DNA of 24,088 nt from Bacillota bacterium (GTDB taxonomy: Bacteria > Bacillota > Clostridia > Christensenellales > SZUA-584): NCBI GenBank assembly GCA_023436525.1, contig JAEZIW010000239.1, positions 1-24,088 of the forward strand. The letters are read 5' to 3'. The first letter of the stretch is position 1; each line of letters begins with the position of its first letter. The notes beneath the pieces were generated by a model. That model was not told the origin of the DNA, searched no databases, and saw only the letters and a program-made list of their open reading frames with translations. The position numbers were made by a program, and so were the translations under genes. Positions 21,251 to 24,088 of this stretch are shown in pieces.

Positions 21251-22252
21251 ATGGGAGACAAGAAGATCATATTTTCGGGCGTGCAGCCGTCGGGCGTTTT
21301 AACCATCGGCAACTATCTCGGCGCGATTAAGAACTGGGTGAAGCTGCAAGACGAATACAATTGCTATTACTGCGTGGTGGATATGCACGCGCTGACCGTG
21401 CGGCAGGATGCGGCAAATTTGCGCAAGCGCTGCCTCGATACGATGGCGCTGCTGCTGGCCGCCGGGCTTGATCCCGAAAAGAACATTATCTACTTCCAGT
21501 CTCATGTTTCCTGCCATACGGAGCTGATGTGGGTGCTCAACTGCTTTACCTATCTGGGCGAGCTGTCGCGCATGACGCAGTTTAAAGAGAAGAGTGAACG
21601 CCACGCGGATAACATTAATGCGGGGCTATATACATACCCGGTGCTGATGGCGGCAGATATACTGCTGTTCGAATCCGACCTGGTGCCGGTGGGAGCCGAC
21701 CAAAAACAGCACCTGGAGATTACGCGCGATATCGCACAGCGGTTTAACAACATTTACGGGGATGTGTTTGTGGTGCCCGTGCCGTATATCCCCAAGGCGG
21801 GCGCACGCGTGATGAGCCTCGCCGACCCGACCGCGAAGATGAGCAAATCGGACGAGAACGAGAACGCGTACATTTCGCTGCTCGACCCGCCCGATGCGAT
21901 ACAGAGAAAGTTCAAGCGCGCCGTGACCGATTCGGACGGGCAGATTAAGTATTCTGAAGACAAACCGGGTGTGTCGAACCTGATGTCGATCTACAGCGCG
22001 GTGACGGGACAAACCTTTGAGCAGATTGAAGCTGAGTTTGAGGGCCTTGGATATGGCGCGCTCAAGCCGCGCGTGGCGGACGCGGTGTGTGCCGAACTGG
22101 AGCCGCTGCAGCAGCGCTATGCGGCCATTCGTGCCGACAAGGCGTATTTGAATCAGGTGATACAGAGCGGCGCCGAGCGTGCGGGCAAAAACGCGGTGCG
22201 GATGCTGCGCAAGGTGTATAAAAAGATTGGCGTAGCCCCGAGGGAGTTATGA
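21251..22252 (+). CDS. trpS: Tryptophanyl-tRNA synthetase
   Basis: A 333-aa class I synthetase that charges tRNA-Trp. The HIGH-type motif is TIGN (18-21) in GVQPSGVLTIGNYLGAI, the second motif is KMSKS (196-200), and the middle GADQKQHLEITRDIAQRFN string is typical of bacterial TrpRS. Length is normal. TAGGAGGAG sits just before ATG 21251. No tryptophan T-box leader precedes it, because it is inside an operon. The stop overlaps the ATG of the next gene. Confidence 0.96.
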   Translation: MGDKKIIFSGVQPSGVLTIGNYLGAIKNWVKLQDEYNCYYCVVDMHALTVRQDAANLRKRCLDTMALLLAAGLDPEKNIIYFQSHVSCHTELMWVLNCFTYLGELSRMTQFKEKSERHADNINAGLYTYPVLMAADILLFESDLVPVGADQKQHLEITRDIAQRFNNIYGDVFVVPVPYIPKAGARVMSLADPTAKMSKSDENENAYISLLDPPDAIQRKFKRAVTDSDGQIKYSEDKPGVSNLMSIYSAVTGQTFEQIEAEFEGLGYGALKPRVADAVCAELEPLQQRYAAIRADKAYLNQVIQSGAERAGKNAVRMLRKVYKKIGVAPREL

Positions 22253-22878
22253 GAGAGTACAAGCTGTATATATTCGATCTGGATGGAACGCTGGTAGATA
22301 CACGGCCTGATATTGCCCGGGCGCTTCAAAAAACGCTGGAAGAGGCGGGGATGCCGGTGCCGAAGCTTGATGAGGTGGCGCGCGCGATCGGCGGCGGCGC
22401 GAAGAACGCGGTGAGCATGCTGACCGGCCTGACCGGGGAGGATGTGACGCCGCATTTGCAGCGTTTTACCGTGGATTATGAAGCAATGTGCTGCGACAAT
22501 ACGTGCGTGTATGAGGGCGGAGAGGCGCTGCTGCGCCGTTTGAAGGAAAATGGGGCGAAGCTCGCGTTGGTGACGATGAAATACAAACCGCCGACACTCA
22601 AGATACTTGACGTACATGGGCTTAACATGTTTGACGCGGTGTTGACTTTTGATGATTTGGATAAGCGAAAGCCCGACCCGGAGAGTTTATTTGCGCTCTG
22701 TGAGCGGTTTGATGCGGATGTTAAGGACACGCTGGTGATTGGTGACACGGTAACGGATATACGCTATGCGCAAAGCGCGGGGGCGGATAGCTGTGCCGTG
22801 GAGTACGGGTATGGAGAGACGGAGGACATACTCGCGCTGGAGCCGACGTACGCGGTGAAGAGCCTGCTCGAGCTGTGA
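22249..22878 (+). CDS. HAD-family phosphatase, phosphoglycolate-phosphatase-like
   Basis: A 209-aa HAD hydrolase with all four motifs: the nucleophile FDLDGTLVDT (9-18, D10/D12), the threonine of LVTMKYKP, the lysine of KRKPDPE and the acidic pair of VIGDTVTDI. A helical C1-type cap lies between. The family includes phosphoglycolate and pyrophosphate phosphatases (Gph/PpaX); the true substrate is not shown by the sequence. It overlaps trpS by 4 bp. It converges on the AT-rich gene on the other strand with only 14 bp between them and no clear terminator. Confidence 0.9.
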   Translation: MREYKLYIFDLDGTLVDTRPDIARALQKTLEEAGMPVPKLDEVARAIGGGAKNAVSMLTGLTGEDVTPHLQRFTVDYEAMCCDNTCVYEGGEALLRRLKENGAKLALVTMKYKPPTLKILDVHGLNMFDAVLTFDDLDKRKPDPESLFALCERFDADVKDTLVIGDTVTDIRYAQSAGADSCAVEYGYGETEDILALEPTYAVKSLLEL

Positions 22879-22892
22879 CGATGCAGAGGAAC

Positions 22893-24088
22893 CTATTGCC
22901 CATTTATTCTACTCATTCTGTTCTCCTGCTTTTTTCGATAATCTTCGGCAGAGCTGATTATATCTACAATAAGTGACCTTGTAAGTTGATGCTCATTATC
23001 ATAATATATAACATCTTGTACTGCTGGATAATTAGCAATCCCATCATACATACCCCAAGGCTTATGACCTCTAAGTAATATCGGTTGAATCGGTACACTA
23101 GGTAATGTCATAACGATCGTTGTTAATTCCTCTGGGATACTCTTTGGTTCTGTTATATCAGCTATAACAAATCTTGAAATATTGGCAAGGAACATCACTG
23201 TTTCCTTAGTGTCTCTAGAAGTAGGCTTATCAAAATCGAATATCACTGGTGTATAATTAGTATTTCTAAGTTCCTGTTTAATCACATCAAGAACTTGCAT
23301 TCTTTCGGATGTAAATCTTCCAAGTATTAATACAATCTTAGAAGTCATTGTATCAATAACATTTCTAATTTTTGAGTTATTAAGTAATAAATATAAAAAT
23401 TGAGCAACATCAAGATTATCGACTGTGATTTTCGGCCCCCCATCAGTTATTACCAAATTGTTTTGTCTAGTATTATCATTTACATGCACATCCCACGCAG
23501 AAACACCGTAAATCTTGCAATCTGAAAGATCAGCATCGAAGAAATTTGTTTTTACTAATATGCTGCCCATTAAACTAGAGTTCTTCAAATTTGACATGCA
23601 GAAGTTAGTGTTGCTTAAATCACAACACATGAGATTTGCATTTACTACCTGGCATGAGCTCAAATTTGCGTCATAAAGTTTAGAACCAAAAAAATTAGCG
23701 TTATCGAGATTTGCATAAGTTAAATCTGTATTAATCAACTTAGAGAAAGTAAAATCGACATTATTAAGATTTGCTTTTTGCAAATTAGCTTCGATGAGAT
23801 CGGCGCTACTAAATTTCGCCCCACGTAAATCAGTATTAATTATTATTGCTTTTTTAAGATTAGCCTTGAAAAAGTCAGTGTCTTCTATTTTAACATTATC
23901 GATAAAAATGCTTTCCATGTTAGCGCTAGCGAAATAAGTACTACTCAAGTCAGTTTCTTTACAAAGGGCATTTCTGAAATTCCCGAATAAAAAATTTGCT
24001 TTTTTTAAATCACAATTATAAAATTTGGCATACTCAAAGTTTGCATGAAATAGTTCAGAACCCTCAAGGCTTACATTTTGTAATGTTG
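22893..24088 (-). CDS. Pentapeptide-repeat protein with a TIR-like C-terminal domain, partial
   Basis: The reading frame stays open to the right edge of the window, so the N-terminus is missing; about 397 residues are visible. The first 240 or so visible residues are pentapeptide repeats of the A(D/N)LxX type (for example SADLIEANLQKANLNNVDF), which fold as a four-sided right-handed beta-helix. The last 150 begin SKIVLILGRFTSERMQVLD and continue through FDFDKPTSRDTKET, SRFVIADITEPKSIPEEL and PSVPIQPILL. This resembles a TIR-like or nucleoside-deoxyribosyltransferase-like Rossmann domain that I recall fused to pentapeptide repeats in cyanobacteria. The gene is clearly more AT-rich than its neighbours and is opposite in strand, which suggests transfer. 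A defence or NAD-related function is conjecture. Confidence 0.75.
   Translation of the reverse strand, partial: TLQNVSLEGSELFHANFEYAKFYNCDLKKANFLFGNFRNALCKETDLSSTYFASANMESIFIDNVKIEDTDFFKANLKKAIIINTDLRGAKFSSADLIEANLQKANLNNVDFTFSKLINTDLTYANLDNANFFGSKLYDANLSSCQVVNANLMCCDLSNTNFCMSNLKNSSLMGSILVKTNFFDADLSDCKIYGVSAWDVHVNDNTRQNNLVITDGGPKITVDNLDVAQFLYLLLNNSKIRNVIDTMTSKIVLILGRFTSERMQVLDVIKQELRNTNYTPVIFDFDKPTSRDTKETVMFLANISRFVIADITEPKSIPEELTTIVMTLPSVPIQPILLRGHKPWGMYDGIANYPAVQDVIYYDNEHQLTRSLIVDIISSAEDYRKKQENRMSRINGQ

Overview
The window looks like chromosomal DNA from a strictly anaerobic, Gram-positive Clostridia-type bacterium of moderate GC content. The signs are purine-rich Shine-Dalgarno sites, a NifS/IscU pair with Rrf2 regulators, a sensory-type [FeFe]-hydrogenase, a GTP-type PEP carboxykinase, an acetyl-CoA-type MetA, a lipobox lipoprotein, and palindromic intergenic repeats of a kind I recall from gut Clostridia. 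No rRNA, tRNA, CRISPR array or intact transposase was seen.

Layout. (1) 19-3596: a divergent Rrf2 regulator, then a tight operon iscS-iscU-rrf2-metA ending in a terminator. It joins Fe-S cluster assembly to methionine synthesis. (2) 3597-4150: a repeat-rich spacer with two near-identical 156-bp copies, an inverted palindrome pair, and a relic of the tail of the neighbouring lipoprotein gene. (3) 4152-4934: a lipoprotein on the minus strand. (4) 5118-6836: a soluble sensory [FeFe]-hydrogenase fused to a chemoreceptor signalling tip. (5) 6878-9049: a GNAT acetyltransferase (minus strand) and a UV damage endonuclease that appears frameshifted near its 3' end. (6) 9157-11628: a three-gene operon of a stand-alone B12-binding sensor-like protein, a MacB/FtsX permease and its ATPase, with overlapping genes. 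(7) 11939-15548: a GT2-GtrA membrane glycosyltransferase, a small unknown protein and PEP carboxykinase. (8) 15605-16274: a second repeat-rich spacer. (9) 16344-18768: a minus-strand MerR/TipA-like regulator with an ABC-2 exporter, read from a promoter with the 19-bp spacer typical of MerR control. (10) 18951-22878: a small P-loop protein, a structured intergenic element, then thrC-DUF503-trpS-HAD phosphatase, tightly packed. (11) 22893 to the window edge: an AT-rich minus-strand gene, cut by the edge, encoding pentapeptide repeats joined to a TIR-like or deoxyribosyltransferase-like C-terminal domain. Its composition suggests transfer.

The strongest candidates for undescribed biology are the CarH-like B12 sensor wired to an ABC exporter (9157-11628), the hydrogenase-chemoreceptor fusion (5118-6836), and the pentapeptide/TIR-like protein at the right edge. 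All functional statements come from reading motifs by eye. No database search was possible.
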